Shown in pieces: positions 43,909 through 56,607 of a stretch of 64,000 nucleotides of DNA. The stretch is from contig JAJEKV010000671.1 in assembly GCA_021234155.1 (NCBI GenBank), forward strand, positions 57,001 through 121,000, read 5' to 3'. The notes beneath the pieces were generated by a model. The model saw only the letters and a list, made by a program, of their open reading frames with translations, searched no databases and was not told the DNA's origin. Positions within the stretch are counted from its first letter, which is position 1. Each line of letters starts with the position of its first letter. The position numbers and the translations under genes were made by a program. The stretch comes from Isoetes taiwanensis (taxonomy: Eukaryota > Streptophyta > Lycopodiopsida > Isoetales > Isoetaceae).

Positions 43909-46900
43909 GTGGAGGATTTATTGTCTAGCATCCGCCTGATTCAAGACGAAGGATTTGGCGGAATTTTGCACAGGGAAGAATATCTATTTTGTAAACCCAG
44001 AGCTGAAGTTCGAGGATTCTGTGATTCTAGGAGGTGGTTTATCACAAGCGCTTTTCATCATGGCAAGCGCATTAAGGTATATTGTTGCAGGTCGAGGGAA
44101 AACAGTGGAGACGCGGACTCGGAAGGTCGATGTTTGAATACAAGAAAAGGGAGATAGCACTTGAAAAGCGAGAAATTAACAACTATTGGAGCAGTTGGTC
44201 ATACACAAAGGAGTAAGAATGTATTGACCCTAGATTGTGGAGCCGAGGTTACTGTTGTGAATTCATGCGAGATGTTACGGGGTTTTCAGAAAGGTGAGAG
44301 GCCTGGAGTAGTTCAAATGGGGAATGGAATACTTGAGGAAGTCTCTGGACGAGGAAATCTTGAATTATTAAGGGAAGGTAAAACTGCTGTCAATGTGCCA
44401 AATGCATTGTATGTACCGGTATGTTCTTTTAATTTATTATCGTTGAGCAAATCTGGTGGACGATGGTTTTGAAGTTGAGATTTCACAAGACCTGTTGCAA
44501 ATTTATAAAAGAGGGTGTGAAAACATTTGAGGCTCAAAGAAACGGAAATTTATTTGAGTTGAATGTGAATGCTATTAACAAAGTTTCAAGAGTAGACTAT
44601 ATACATACTTTGGCATTTGAGAATGGCGCATGTAAATTATAACAAAGATTAAAATTGCAAGAAAGCATAATTTGTTAAATGGATTGACATTTGTTGATGA
44701 AGAACATGGAGTATGTGAATCTTGCATGCTAGGGCAAAGGTGCTAGACTTCCTTCAAAAATAAAGGGGCGAAAGCATCTAGGGCCGCTTGAGTTGGTACA
44801 TCTCGATGTGTGTGGACCTATGCAAGTACGTAGTCTTGGAGGCAAGTTTTATTTTGCTACATTTATAGATGATTTCAAGAGGCACAAGGTGTTATTATCC
44901 GCTCTGCCGAAAGATCAAGTATTCAATGCCTTCCAACCTTTATGTCGCAGAGGTGGAACGGAGACATCTTCACGCGGTAAAATCGGAGGTCGGATCTTGG
45001 TGGCTAATACAAAGTCAAGTGAATTTATAAGATTTTGTCGGAGCGTGGAATTAAGAGGCAAGATACATGTCGATTTATACACCAAAGAATGGTGTTTCAG
45101 AGCGAAAAAATCGCACCATTATGGATGCAAACGATGTATGTTGAAGCATGCCGGATTACCCACCACCGTAGGGGAGAAGCGCGAGCAACCGCCGCTATAT
45201 ACGAATAAAGCTGCCAACAACCGCTTTGAAAGGAGGTGTTCCCGAGGAAATATGGTCTGGAAAAGACACCGTTGAACGATTGAAGATTTATGGGTGTTTG
45301 GCCTATATGTTAGTTCCAGAGGAGCTGCGAGGAAATTGGATAACGGGCGTATTCCAACCTTCTTGGTAGGATATGATGAGGAAACCAATGGCTATAGGCT
45401 ATATGACTCTCAGAGAATATAAAATACATGTTAAAGAGAGACGTTGTATTTGATGAGGCAATATTGTATAAAGATAGGGAAGAATCGAATGGGCAAGAAG
45501 AAGGTATCGGGTTCCAAAGAGAATCTTGAAGAGGATAATAAAAGGAAAAGGAAAAGGAAGAAGTAGCAGCAGCCAACTGTGATGGATGACTCATGTAGAA
45601 CCGGGATGAGGTGCATGAGATCGTGAGGTCGATAAAGGTAATCAAGATACACCGGAGATGGAGCACGAGGAGGTGCATGAGGCCTTTGAGAGGCTGATAG
45701 TGCACCGAGGAGCAAGGTGAGGTGCGCCAGAGACGCAGGAAGAGGAAGGAAGAGGAGTGGGGGGGGAGGTACACACGCCGAAGAGGTCGAAAGCCAGGGG
45801 AGCGTAACTCCCCTTTGATGTGAAAGCTATATGGCGTAACAAAGAGGGAGCCAAAGCCAAAGGTGATCACCGTGGTGTTGTAGGAACTAAAACAGCTTGA
45901 GCAAAGGGGAATGTGGTCCGAAGAAATGGAAGGAAGCAATGGAAGGTGAATTGGACTCTTTTACAAACAGAACATATGAATTGGTGACTAGACCAAAAGA
46001 CAAGAATGTAGTGGGAAGCAAATGGTTGTTTAAGATCAAAAGAAATGCTGATGGGTCGGTGGAAAGGTACAAGGCTCGGCTTTAGTTGCAAAGGGTTACA
46101 CACAGTGAAGCCGAATCGCATTACAAAGACACCTTTTCACCTATTGTGAAGCTCACAAGGTAAGGATGTCACTGCACTTGCAGTACCAGAGAAACATGGA
46201 CATAGAACACATGGACGCCAAGACCGCATCTCTAAATGGCTACTTGGAAGAGGAAATATACATGGAGCAAAACGTAAGGGTATGAGAAAGGCACTAATAT
46301 GGTTTGCGTGCTAAAAAGGCCATTTATGGATTAAGGGCAAAAGAAGGGGCTGGTACTTGTGTATGAACAAGTTCTTGATATCCGCTATTGGCTTTATAAA
46401 AAGTCAAGACTCAAGGCAATCTATACATGTGGGAAAGAAGGAGACAAATGCCCCATTATGGCATTGTATGTAGATGATCTGGCCATTGCAAGCAATGACA
46501 GAGAATGGATGGCCAAAATGCAAATGCTATTAAAAAGACGCCTCCAAATGACGCCGATGATTCGGAGAACTAAAAAGTCCGCTAGGGATGGAAGTCCGGC
46601 GAGTCTGGCTTTTAGGGGAGCCGTGACTTACACAGAGCAAAGATATCGAAAAGATGTTAAATAAATTTAGGATGCAAGATTGTAATCCCCGCTAAAAACC
46701 CCATTGCCTGTGTACAAGGATTAGTAGTGAGATGAGCCCCAAGACCGCATTAGAGATGAAAGAAATGAAGAAAAGGCCTTTATCGCTGAAATGGGTCGGA
46801 AGCTCGCCCGCGAGGCCGCAATTGCACTAGGCCTGATATTGCATATGCAACAATAATTTACGAAAGTATATAATAATTGTCTGTATACAACATCGATAGC

Positions 46901-47300
46901 CGCCAAACGAGTTTTGGAGATATTTGAAGGGGGACGTCCATGGCATCCATTTTACGAAAGTGATGGACATGAACTAATGCCATGTGATGTCGACAGGGGA
47001 GGAGACATAGACGCATAAAATCCACATCGTGGCACGTGCAAAATCTAAACAAAGAATATCATGGGCATGTAAAAAAGTGTGAATGCGCGGGTCAAATCTA
47101 AGGTCGGCGTAATATGTGGCGCCTCCTTAACGGGCGTAAAATTGTATGGCTAAGAAGAATGCTCAACGAAATAGGTCATACGTAAAGGGGCCAACCTGCG
47201 GCTTTCATCGCGGACAATAGAAGTGGAGTGGGCGATGTGCAAGAATCCCACATGCCATTCTAGAACCAAACATATCTCGACATACATCATCATTTCGTAA
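43909..47300 (+). pseudogene. copia gag-pol remnant
   Basis: A short gag relic (43909-44157) precedes a protease-like frame at 44161-44472, where LDCGAEVTVV stands for the usual D-S-G-A active site (Cys in place of Ser), with NALYVPVCSFNLLSLS after it. A pre-integrase piece reads GVCESCMLGQ near 44710. Integrase starts at 44793 (VHLDVCGPMQ, FIDDF) and its end reads IPTFLVGYDEETNGYRLYD near 45350-45415. RT begins at 45897 (KKWKEAMEGELDSFTNRTYE, VGSKWLFKIKRNADGSVERY) and passes EEEIYMEQN near 46251; catalytic YVDD is at 46467-46478. RNase H relics near 47290-47360 include VRDEVEKGEIEVRHISTMK. Stops and frame changes are present throughout. Confidence 0.88.
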
Positions 47301-47443
47301 GGGATGAAGTAGAAAAAGGGGAAATAGAAGTAAGGCATATCTCGACAATGAAAGGCAAAAGTGCATGATGCCCACAAAGGCATTGACTGCAGACGGGTTG
47401 AAATTAGCAAAGAGCAAGCTGGCATCTTCGAGTGTACGTGCTG

Positions 47444-47452
47444 AGGGGAGAT
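47444..47452 (+). other. copia polypurine tract
   Basis: GAGGGGAGA directly before the 3' LTR; it would prime plus-strand synthesis. Confidence 0.9.
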
Positions 47453-47801
47453 GTTGAATACACTTGGCATGTTCAAATTGCAGAACGCCGCGGCGTTGAA
47501 GGGCAAATGACAAGTGAAGGTCCGGATGCGTGGACGGAGGAAAGAAAAAGGGAATGACGTAAACGTAGCAGTGGGGGAGGAGCGCAGGAAACCAACTGAG
47601 TGGGAGGCCAAATAGGTGAAAGAAGTGCCGTGAGGGAGAGGGTGCGCACACCGAGGGCTTCTGATTGGAGGAGGAAGCCGAGAACAAGCAAGAGGGCAAC
47701 TTGGGCCAAGGAGCAGAGCCTGGCCAAGAATCCCAGGTCGCTTGGGGTTGTGCGTAAAAGGTACCGTGGGCTAAGCATCTATTTGATTTCTAAATCCAAC
47801 A
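47453..47801 (+). repeat. copia 3' LTR
   Basis: 349 bp, TG...CA, followed by target duplication ACCAT. Confidence 0.93.
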
Positions 47802-47806
47802 ACCAT

Positions 47807-49355
47807 GGCCAACATGTAGAAGATAACTGGATAAGAAAATGAAGATTATCCCCTCATGGCTTATAGTCCCAAGAAAGCAATCAATTCATCAATGTAGAAG
47901 AAAAATGAGAAACGGGTAGCCACGCTGCTCTTTTCGCCCGCCAAAATAGAACCTTAGTACCCTACCATCTCAAAATGTATTCTAGTTCTTTTAGCTAAAG
48001 CAAAACAAAGCCTTGGATTGGCCCCCAAACGGCTTTTTCCATATATAGGAATGTTCCCCGAGATGTCAACATCGGGCATCGATTATCTCGTGAATGTCAA
48101 GTAAAATTGACATTCCTATAATGTGGAATACGCTTAGGTTCAATTCTTGTCGCCGTAATGCTCCGTAAAAAAGCCAAAATGTCGGTGTAAAAAGTCTAAA
48201 TGTCGTAAACGATAAAACTAAAAATTTATCAATAACATTCATTATTAGAAACGCCGCCACGGCAAGGCGCATCGTGGTGGACGCTTAATTGAACTCAATT
48301 GTTTTACGTTGTGCCAAAATCCCTCCGGCTTGATTCCAAAGGGTCAATCGAGGTCGGTTGACCCTTTGGAATCAAGCCCGTGAGGGACTTTTTCTTCTAC
48401 TAAAAGGTGGCGGAGCCAATCCAAAGACCGCCACGCTGAGAGATGTGCTGTAATTACAGTGAAAAAAGAATCAAGGGTAAAAGAGAACAGAAAGCGCAGT
48501 AAAAGACGGCAAATGGCACATAAAAATTTTGGCGCCACTTCACGAGAAAGAAACAATGACACGCCACAGCATGATCGAATCCGGGTATCGGATTGGCTGG
48601 CCCTGCCTTTCCAGTGGGGGGGTGGGATTTCACGATTGGCATTAGCCAATGGCGGGAGCAGGTCACCGGCCACAAATGAGGAGGGGGTCGAAGTTGACTT
48701 TCCATACAAATCACATCATGATCCCATTCCATGTCTCTAGAGAATATAATCCATTAGGCTTTAATCTAGAGAAAGATAAATTTTTACAAAAAGCCATAAT
48801 CCAATAAAACCATCATCGTCATTAGTAATCACATGATTCAAGTCTTTTAAGAAGAGAAACCACATTTTGTATTCATAAATGAGGTAGAAGACTTCTAGAT
48901 TATAAGATAGTGATGAATGGTTAGACTTAAAACAAGGGTTGACTTAAAACCATCAAACCGAAAGCTTGATGGCTCAAATTTGACTTACTTTTAATCTAAA
49001 TCGCTAACCATATACATCTAATAAACCCAACCCATCAAAAAGATGGGCACCATAACTAAAACAACCGATTAGCTTCTAAAGGTAACCATTCTCAAGGTAA
49101 TGTTATAACTCGGAAGGAGAAGCTTGAACTAGCCCACATTGAGCTAGCCTAATCTAGGCTTGGCAGAGTGGAAAGAAGTTCACATTTGCGGAAGAGGAGC
49201 TTGTGTTTTACTCAAATAAATCATCCATTTCTCGAGTCCATTTCCCAATCCATTGCAGAGTGCTATAATAATTGGAAAGGGAAAGCTTCCATTTGTGCAA
49301 AGAAAAGCTTGCATCAAGGGTTTTTCTCGGAACCCATTGCCCCGATCTCAAGGAC
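47807..49355. other. no gene between copia and the minus-strand LINE
   Basis: Short frames only. It holds the hairpin listed separately. Confidence 0.4.
48320..48386. repeat. hairpin with ~28-bp arms
   Basis: The left arm contains GCTTGATTCCAAAGGGTCAA and the right arm TTGACCCTTTGGAATCAAGC, with a 9-10 base loop. The stem extends outward with CCCTC/GAGGG. Likely a foldback relic. Confidence 0.75.
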
Positions 49356-49359
49356 AATA

Positions 49360-52300
49360 TTATTTATTTATTATTTATTTATTTATTTATTTGATAAAAG
49401 CTCTTGGGTCCCTAAAAGGTCATGGAGCACTTCGGCATATATTAACATCTGCTCTTAAGCAATAAGTTGATTATTGCATCCACAGCCTTAATATATTGTC
49501 CTAAACCATAATCTGATAATGAAAAACAATGCTTGAAAAATAAAAACTGAAACTAGATCTAGCTCGGATATCATTGCTTAGAACGATGAACAAACACATG
49601 GTCTTCGTCCTCAATACTACTAATTTTTGCAAAATTTGCGCTCCTCCATTGTTATCTTGTACCATCTTGCCCATTTCCATTTCTAATGTATGAAGCGAGC
49701 TTGTCCGGTATTATGTTTCATGGATCTCTGAATGCCAACCAACAAGTATCCTTGGTGCTTATGTTCTTGCATTGAATTCACATTGATGTTGTAATGTTCC
49801 ATCTCGCTACCAGGTTTCCCATGTATAATCTCCCAATTGCCGCAAGCCTTTCTACAAGTGCTCGGAGCATTCAGCTCAATCCCACCATTACCTGCTTTGC
49901 CACAGACCATCGACTCAAGCCCATTCCATGACATTATGCATCCAACCTTTGTTGCTCAGCCATCATTGCTTGATGAGACAAAGCGGTCATGAGATTGTTC
50001 TACGGATCTTGTGGACAAATTGATGTTTTGATATAATGCTTCTAATGTTAAAGGGAACATACCTATCTCCGTTTTAATATTATAGCATATGGTATTTGGA
50101 TTTGACGCCCAATTCTTCTCTAGAACAATTTTGGATTGTTTCAATCTGCCCCCATAGCTTTGCAGAGGTGGTCGGCCCCCAAACCGACACTCCATACAAC
50201 AGCACAGGTTGAATCAAGGATTTAAAAAGCTTTTTCTTAAGCACCCAATCATGGAGGAATATTCTGGAACATTTGGCTTGCATGCTGTACAACGCCGATT
50301 TCCCTCCTATAGCTCTCCTCTTTACACATTCTTTCCAATTGTACTTTACAAAGAAATCAATACCGTGATATCTATACTCTTTTTTACCTCGATTTCTTGT
50401 TCTTGATAGAAAAATGCTGGACTATCTCTCGTGCCAAAGATCATGATTTTAGATTTTGCAATGTTCACTGTCATTTGTTTCACCTCACAAAACAACCTCA
50501 GATGATATAGATGACTTGATGCACTTGTCTTCTATTGGCTAACATTACCATATCATCAACGTATAATAGCAATTGAAGAACATATCAGCCTAACCTGGTC
50601 CCTACTAGTGAACGTGCCCTGATCCATTCATCCAGTTTGTCAATGAAAAGGCCAAATAGCGTCAGAGAAAAAGGGCACCCCTGACAAACACCTATTATGT
50701 TCTTGACCATTGCATCCACTTCATGTGACAATTTGACTAATACACTTTACATATATAATTGGTTCCTATGGAACTCCAAGCCGTATCATTCTTTCGCTCA
50801 ATTCTCTTCTTGACACTGTATCGAAAGCTTTAGCAAAATTGATAAATGCTACGTATAGTGCTAAATTTGGAGCCTTCGCCTTTTCCACCAAGACTCGGAG
50901 TGTCATGGCATGCTCAAATGTATTATGATACTCATGAAATCTAGCCTCGTACCTAGAGCATTTTATGTTATCCTCCGCGCAAGCGTTTAACTTACTCTCC
51001 AACAGGCTACCAAGGATCTTCGAGAATGTGCTACCGCGGGATAGTCCCATAAATGTTCACCGAGCTTTTATCCCCGTGATTAAGAATGGGTGCACTGCTC
51101 ATTTTCCATTCAGTTGGCGGCTTTGTGCGATGCACGTATTCAATAGGCGTGTCATAACATAAATTGTTCCTTTCCCTCCCCATTTAAATAGCTCGATACA
51201 CACCCCATCCAAATCATGTGCCTTATTGTTCTCCATGCTAGAAACAGCTTCTTTAACATCACCTTAGAAAGAGTCGGCGTCCAAAGATATTATAGGCATC
51301 CATCCCTTGATTTATTACTTTGCATAAAATATCTTTTGACCATTTTAGCGGTGCATCCATGTCAAGCGCAAAGGCCACATCTCCTTATTCGCCAGATTCA
51401 GAAAGCCCAGGGTGATTTCCGCCAGTGTCGTTAGCTCAAAATTGCTTTAGTCTCGAGATATGAACGTTTCTTAGCTCTCGAGGCTTTTTGTACCAGCTTG
51501 GCTTCCCGACATCAGGGGGGCAGCTTGGATCGCTTCTTTGACTTGTTATTCCACCCATGAATTACATATTTGGTTTGCCTTTAACGCAAGCGCCGTGAGG
51601 AGACCAAACACCTTCCCAAAAGATTCATGACGGATCAGATTGGTGAAGTGTTTGGCACGAGATTGATGGGCAATATCTGTCTGGTTCAATTGAGCGACCA
51701 TTTCTTCTACTACTAACGTCAGATGGCAAGCTTAGTTTATAGTTTACTTTCAATCTGAGTGGAAAGGGGAGGCGGCATTTGCAACAACAATATGGTTTGA
51801 TTTCAAAGCGTGGACATGCAGGGCATATATGATGCAGGACTCAAGCATCTTTATGCCCACATAGCAAGCATGGACCATATCCATACTACTTGCCGTAAGA
51901 TAGTCAATGCGCCCTCTAATGGTTCATGCAAAGTAAAACTTCCGAAGTCTGAAATTTTGGGATGCCATTAACAATTTTTCAAATGTATGATTGTGACAAG
52001 CTCAAGGTGAAGTCACCCATCACGTTAGAGATTTTATCCTCCATATCTACTATATAATGGCTCGCGCAATCTCTTTGCACCGACATCCTACACATCTACA
52101 TACATTTTTAGCCTCACCACTTGTTCGTGCATTGAAGTCTCGAAGAGGAAAACCCCACCTGAGACATAGATTGTAAGGTGTCCCGACAAAGCCTCTAAAA
52201 AGGGTCATCCCCGGTTATTCTTTCTTTGTGGTATAAAGTGGCAGGTCAGGAGGAGCACAATAGCACGAACCACAAATAGATCATTGCTCTTTTGTTTTAA

Positions 52301-52950
52301 CTTGCAGCCTATATGTATTGCCTATTTTGAAGCCCTCGACATAATCTATATGCTAGGAGCCAATTTGCACTCCCCGTCAGATCTCGCAATCACTCCATAA
52401 CCTCGGCCTGCTCCTGCAGATTTCTCATTCCACGTGGCCTACTAGTACAAATCCAGGGCACATCGTGGAGTGGCGGAATTGATTCCAAGTTTACGTGAAG
52501 ATTGCATTAATCTTGGCTAGCGGTAAGCTTGGCGTTCCACAAATAAACAATATGAGGGGCCCAATCTCCCTAAACTATGTTTTCACGCTAAGTAATTATG
52601 GCCTTTCCGATTTGATCCTCGACATAAGCAATAAAACCTGAATTTCTTTCATCTTTCACTTTCCCACCCTTTCCTTTTTTCCCTAACTTCATAGGAAGGG
52701 AGGCCGTCTAGATCAGCCATATACCTTTCTCCCCTTTCAAAGTAGCCATGTTATGCGGGATCCCATCCCTAGCTTCACTTGCTTGGAACCTGACCAAAAT
52801 GGGGTGTATGGTAGCCCGACTTGCCAGCCTAGCCCCTTAATCTTTGATTTCAATTAAAGACTAGGGAAGATAAGATGGGCTGAATCCTTCCTCATATTCA
52901 TTAGATCACCCCCATCGATGACCCATTCTTCTTCTTGGGGTGGCATACTC
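49360..52950 (-). mobile_element. LINE in minus orientation, decayed
   Basis: The 3' end is marked by an (AAAT)n tail on the minus strand (plus-strand TTTAT repeats at 49362-49394). Reading the minus strand from about 52.9 kb, an endonuclease region is poorly preserved (a FLFETSMHE piece near 52130 stands where the GDFN motif is expected). A linker near 51.7 kb reads VAQLNQTDIAHQSRAKHF. RT pieces are KLLESKL-like sequence plus VAFINFAKAFDTVSRREL (51050-50766), QGCPFSLTLFGLFIDKLDEW (about 50690-50630), LLYVDDMVM with YVDD at 50552-50563, and LFKSLIQPVLLYGVSVWGP (50292-50080). Many stops. Related in style to the LINE at 36.1-38.3 kb, but older. Confidence 0.8.
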
Positions 52951-53524
52951 TAAACTTGCCTACAAGCACCTAAATCAAGTTTCATTGGAAGTAAGAAAAA
53001 AAATGAGATAACATTACATCCACTTTTCAAGATTCCTAAGTGGAAAGTGGAAAAGATTGCATTTGCAATCCATTCTAGAGACCATGGTCCCATTGTCATG
53101 ATAACGTGGACAATAATAATTGTAAAGAAAGCTTTCATGTGCTCAAGAAAAAGCATCCCATGTGAGCTCATTCTAGAGGCGATTTGCCAAGCTAAATAGT
53201 ATGATTGGAATGAAAAGCTTGGTTTTGAACCTTTCCAAAGGCCCCCAGATGTGGTTGGGCTTTGCATGGCCATCCTCCTTGCCCGATTTCTATGAGAAAT
53301 GAAAGATTGTGTTTTTTTCCCCTCCAATTATTTTGTGAAGGTACTTTGCCGATTCTAGGAATAGTCTTATAACCCAATCTAGAAGCTGTAGACGGAGCAT
53401 GTCCCAATCTTATGGGGATATTATATGATTGAAAGTAGAAGCTTGTGATAGTTCCTTGGCCACTAGTCATTGAGGATCCCATTATACTATATGCGAAATT
53501 TTGGTGATCTTTGGAAGGAATTTT

Positions 53525-54250
53525 TTTATTTTTTTTTGAAGGTAAGGTTGCTGCTTTTTATTGATATAAAAGTTACATACAAATACCGTATTGTCTAGTA
53601 CTATAGACTTCCCTCTACATTTTCTCCGAAAGTGGATACTACAGGTGGAAGCCTCACTTCCTAGGACTCAAAAGGCCCTCACTTAGCCAAATGGAAGAAT
53701 TATAACATAATAAGTACAGGAGGAAATAGGTACAAAAGCGCCTCAAATAGAAACAACTCTTCTCCCATGCAATCCACTACACTTGCCTTCAAAAACCCCG
53801 CCCTATGATTAAAATATAAGCACATGTCGCGTTGGCTCTTTGCAACAACCCGAGTTGAAGAGGGAGATAAAACAGCACTGGATACAATACTTGGCCAAAA
53901 TATTAATAGTCGATGAAGCCCACCCAAATCAAGAATGTGATTGTTCTTGAGCAACGAACGACAAAACCGGCCTCGAATAAGTAACACATCGTACCTAGCC
54001 CTTATGCATCCTAACCCAACGGATCTTGTCAAAACCCTGGTGGAAGAGTCCCCTCACGGTAGCCCATATGGCTTTGCTCGCATTTTACTACATCAAATCA
54101 ACCGCCAAACAAACAAAGCATCCCTTTGTGGGACAAAGGAGCCGCAGGCCAAACCGGGTGCCCAATCCACAACTTTTAGAATAAGAGCCTCCCACTCATG
54201 TCCAAGAGAAAAGATTAGGCAATTATTGCAATCTCCTATAGATCACAGTT
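53525..54250 (-). mobile_element. 3' fragment of a LINE-like retroelement, minus orientation
   Basis: On the plus strand TTTTTTTTTTGAAGGTAAGG at about 53529 is the complement of a 3' end CCTTACCTTC plus poly-A. It is followed by TTTTTATTGATATAAAAGTT, as in the 34.6 kb insertion. Upstream on the minus strand an unrecognised frame (54032-53700) and a piece with GHEWEALILKVVDWAPG lie near 54200-54130, too decayed to assign a domain. Confidence 0.45.
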
Positions 54251-56600
54251 ATTGCGCCCCAATGGCCATATTCCAAGCTTCATAAAAGAATACCTCAGAA
54301 TATTGTTCATCGGAATAGCCATCAAGAAGGTACAAATCTAAGCTATATTTTACAATACTATTGTCTTTCCATTTAGAAGATGTCCATGTACAAGCAATGA
54401 AGTGCCCTCCTAAGGATATTCATGTATGAGGCTCTCCATAAAATGGATAAGGCAAAGAACCTTCTTCTTGCATATACAAATAATTATAGCAAAGAGGCCA
54501 TTATTGACATCCAGTTGATGTTCCCATGCAATATTGTCCATCTTATTTGAGAATTTAGAACCTTAAAAGAAGCCATCCAAAAGGCGAAACTTGACATATC
54601 AATCCCCCGGTTCAATGTAGAGGAGCGGGGCTATATGGATTGGTGTTATTAGGGTAACCAACTAGGAGGGAACATGAAGAACAATAGCCAAAGTGGGTAC
54701 AAAGTAAAAAGGGATGCAAGAGAATAAAAGTGACACTATGCAATATAGAAAAGCCTAGGAAAACCGGGAATGGGTAAATAGAGCAAAAAAGATGATTAGG
54801 CATGAAAAACCCTAACAAGATGAGCAAAATAGCAACAAACAAGAGATGAGCAATGACAAAGGACAAAACTACAAGAACAAAGGCAAATAAGGAAAAAAAA
54901 AACAAATGGAAAGGTGAGGAAGATCACGAGGAGGTTAGGGTTACGGGAAATTAGGATCTTCTCAATGTGGATCTACAAGGAAAATAAAAACCCCAAAATC
55001 GGACAAACAAGATATGAGCAAACGCAAAAAATCGTCTTGATTACCCAATCGAATGTGGAAGATTAAGAAACCAAACAAACCCAAATAAAAAGGATCGAAT
55101 GGAAAAGTGAGAAGTCTGAGAGAGGGAGGTTACAAAAAGTAGATCCGCTAGATGTAGTAAGGATCTAGGGAAGGAAAAGAAGATGCCAAATAAAAATAGT
55201 AAAACCCCAAATAGATCTACCAAATGGGTCCCAAAGGAAAAATAATGATGGAGTGACAAATCTCTGGAAATAGGAGCAAATGGCGGATCTACAAGAGCTA
55301 TGGTCATCATGAAAGAAGCTGGCGAGAAAAGACATACCTTATGTGTCAGGACTTGGAGGCCCTCGCCAATGCTTCATGAATCGTGGATGCTTGGTAAAGA
55401 AGAAAACGTGGATAAGAAACCTTGTTTTATCGCGTTTGTTAAGAACGCTAATGGAGCTGATTTGGTCACCTCATTTCTTAGAATATTGACATTGTCAATA
55501 TTTTCTCCCACATTTTAGCCATTACTTAGGATTAAATTCAACATTGGAATGTGCTTTAAGATTAGATTAACATTGAGATCAGAAATCTTTTGTATCGGTG
55601 GGAGGGTAACAACCCAGAAAGGTTGGGAATAAGATTTTGATGTCATTGTATTTAAGATCATATAACTACAACATTTGAGGAGCTTATTGCCAAATTTAGA
55701 GATGTCTATCAAATCGTTGAAGGAAAAGATTTTGGGCTAGAAATAAACCGGGCGAAAGTGGACACACCTTTCCAGAAATTCGCATGTTGATTCTTATGGA
55801 TGTGCTTCGTTTGGACAATGAAGGGCACCTCGCGAAAAAAAATAAAAATCGAGGAGCAAAAAAAATAGCTAGAATCTCTCCTTTTTGATTCTTCCACTGT
55901 AAAGGTGCTTTTTCGAAGTCTTCCCCTCTAAATCACGGCTCATCCTTATGGGTCTTGTGGGTATTGGGAAGCCATAAAATATGCAAGGATTGCTCAAGAA
56001 GGTCAAAAGGATTTCATGGTAAAGAGCCCAGTAAGCGGGATTGATTCCAAGCATTGAAGGGTTCAAACTTAAACTTTTGTTTTTTTTTTTTTTTATAGCG
56101 TAATAAGCATGGATTCAATCTCTCACCCAGGGGCTTCCTTCCTTGCGGTCTAACTCGACCGATGTAGGCTACCTCTCGCGGAGATTCCAAAGGACTGAGA
56201 TGCAAGGGGATCAGTTGGGGGTCCCTCCCCGTGATTTTCATAATTAAAGTTGTTAAGATCCGATTTTGTAAGGTAGATGCTTCGGAAAGCCACCAAAAAT
56301 TTTGGCGAAAGCTTGTTAAACCTGCAAATTAGAGGGTATTTTCTTAAAAATCCCAAAAGCGAGCGGTAAAGTGGCAATAAAGCACAACATTTTGCTGGTT
56401 TAAGCAAAAATCTAAATGGAGGTCCGGCACAGGTATACGGCGGATAGAAGATGCATGTTCATACTGCGTTTGTGCCCACGTGAACATCGTGTGCTCTATT
56501 CATCATAATAAACGTTAACGGCGGCAGCTTAACAAATACCCTTCTATAAATGCCAAATATGGAGGTTCATTATGCCCGGCCTAAAGATCATTTTGGTGAT
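54251..56600. other. no supported gene
   Basis: Mostly A-rich plus-strand sequence with short frames. I see nothing recognisable. It may be old retroelement body belonging to the flanking fragments. Confidence 0.35.
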
Positions 56601-56607
56601 TTCTATG

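Larger units (their letters stand above)
43408..47801 (+). mobile_element. Ty1/copia LTR retrotransposon, structurally complete, coding-dead
   Basis: LTRs at 43408-43755 and 47453-47801 begin TGTTGAATACACTTGGCATG and end TCCAACA. The 5-bp duplication ACCAT flanks the element (43403-43407 and 47802-47806). A primer site and a polypurine tract are present at the expected places. The order protease, integrase, RT, RNase H is that of copia. Coding sequence is full of stops and shifts. The two LTRs differ visibly by scattered substitutions and indels, so the insertion is not recent. It lies upstream of the DUF1218-like exons. Confidence 0.93.

Noticed and set aside
45310-45939. 209-codon minus-strand frame across 45.3-45.9 kb
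   Set aside because: It is antisense to the copia integrase-RT hinge, whose plus-strand motifs are clear.
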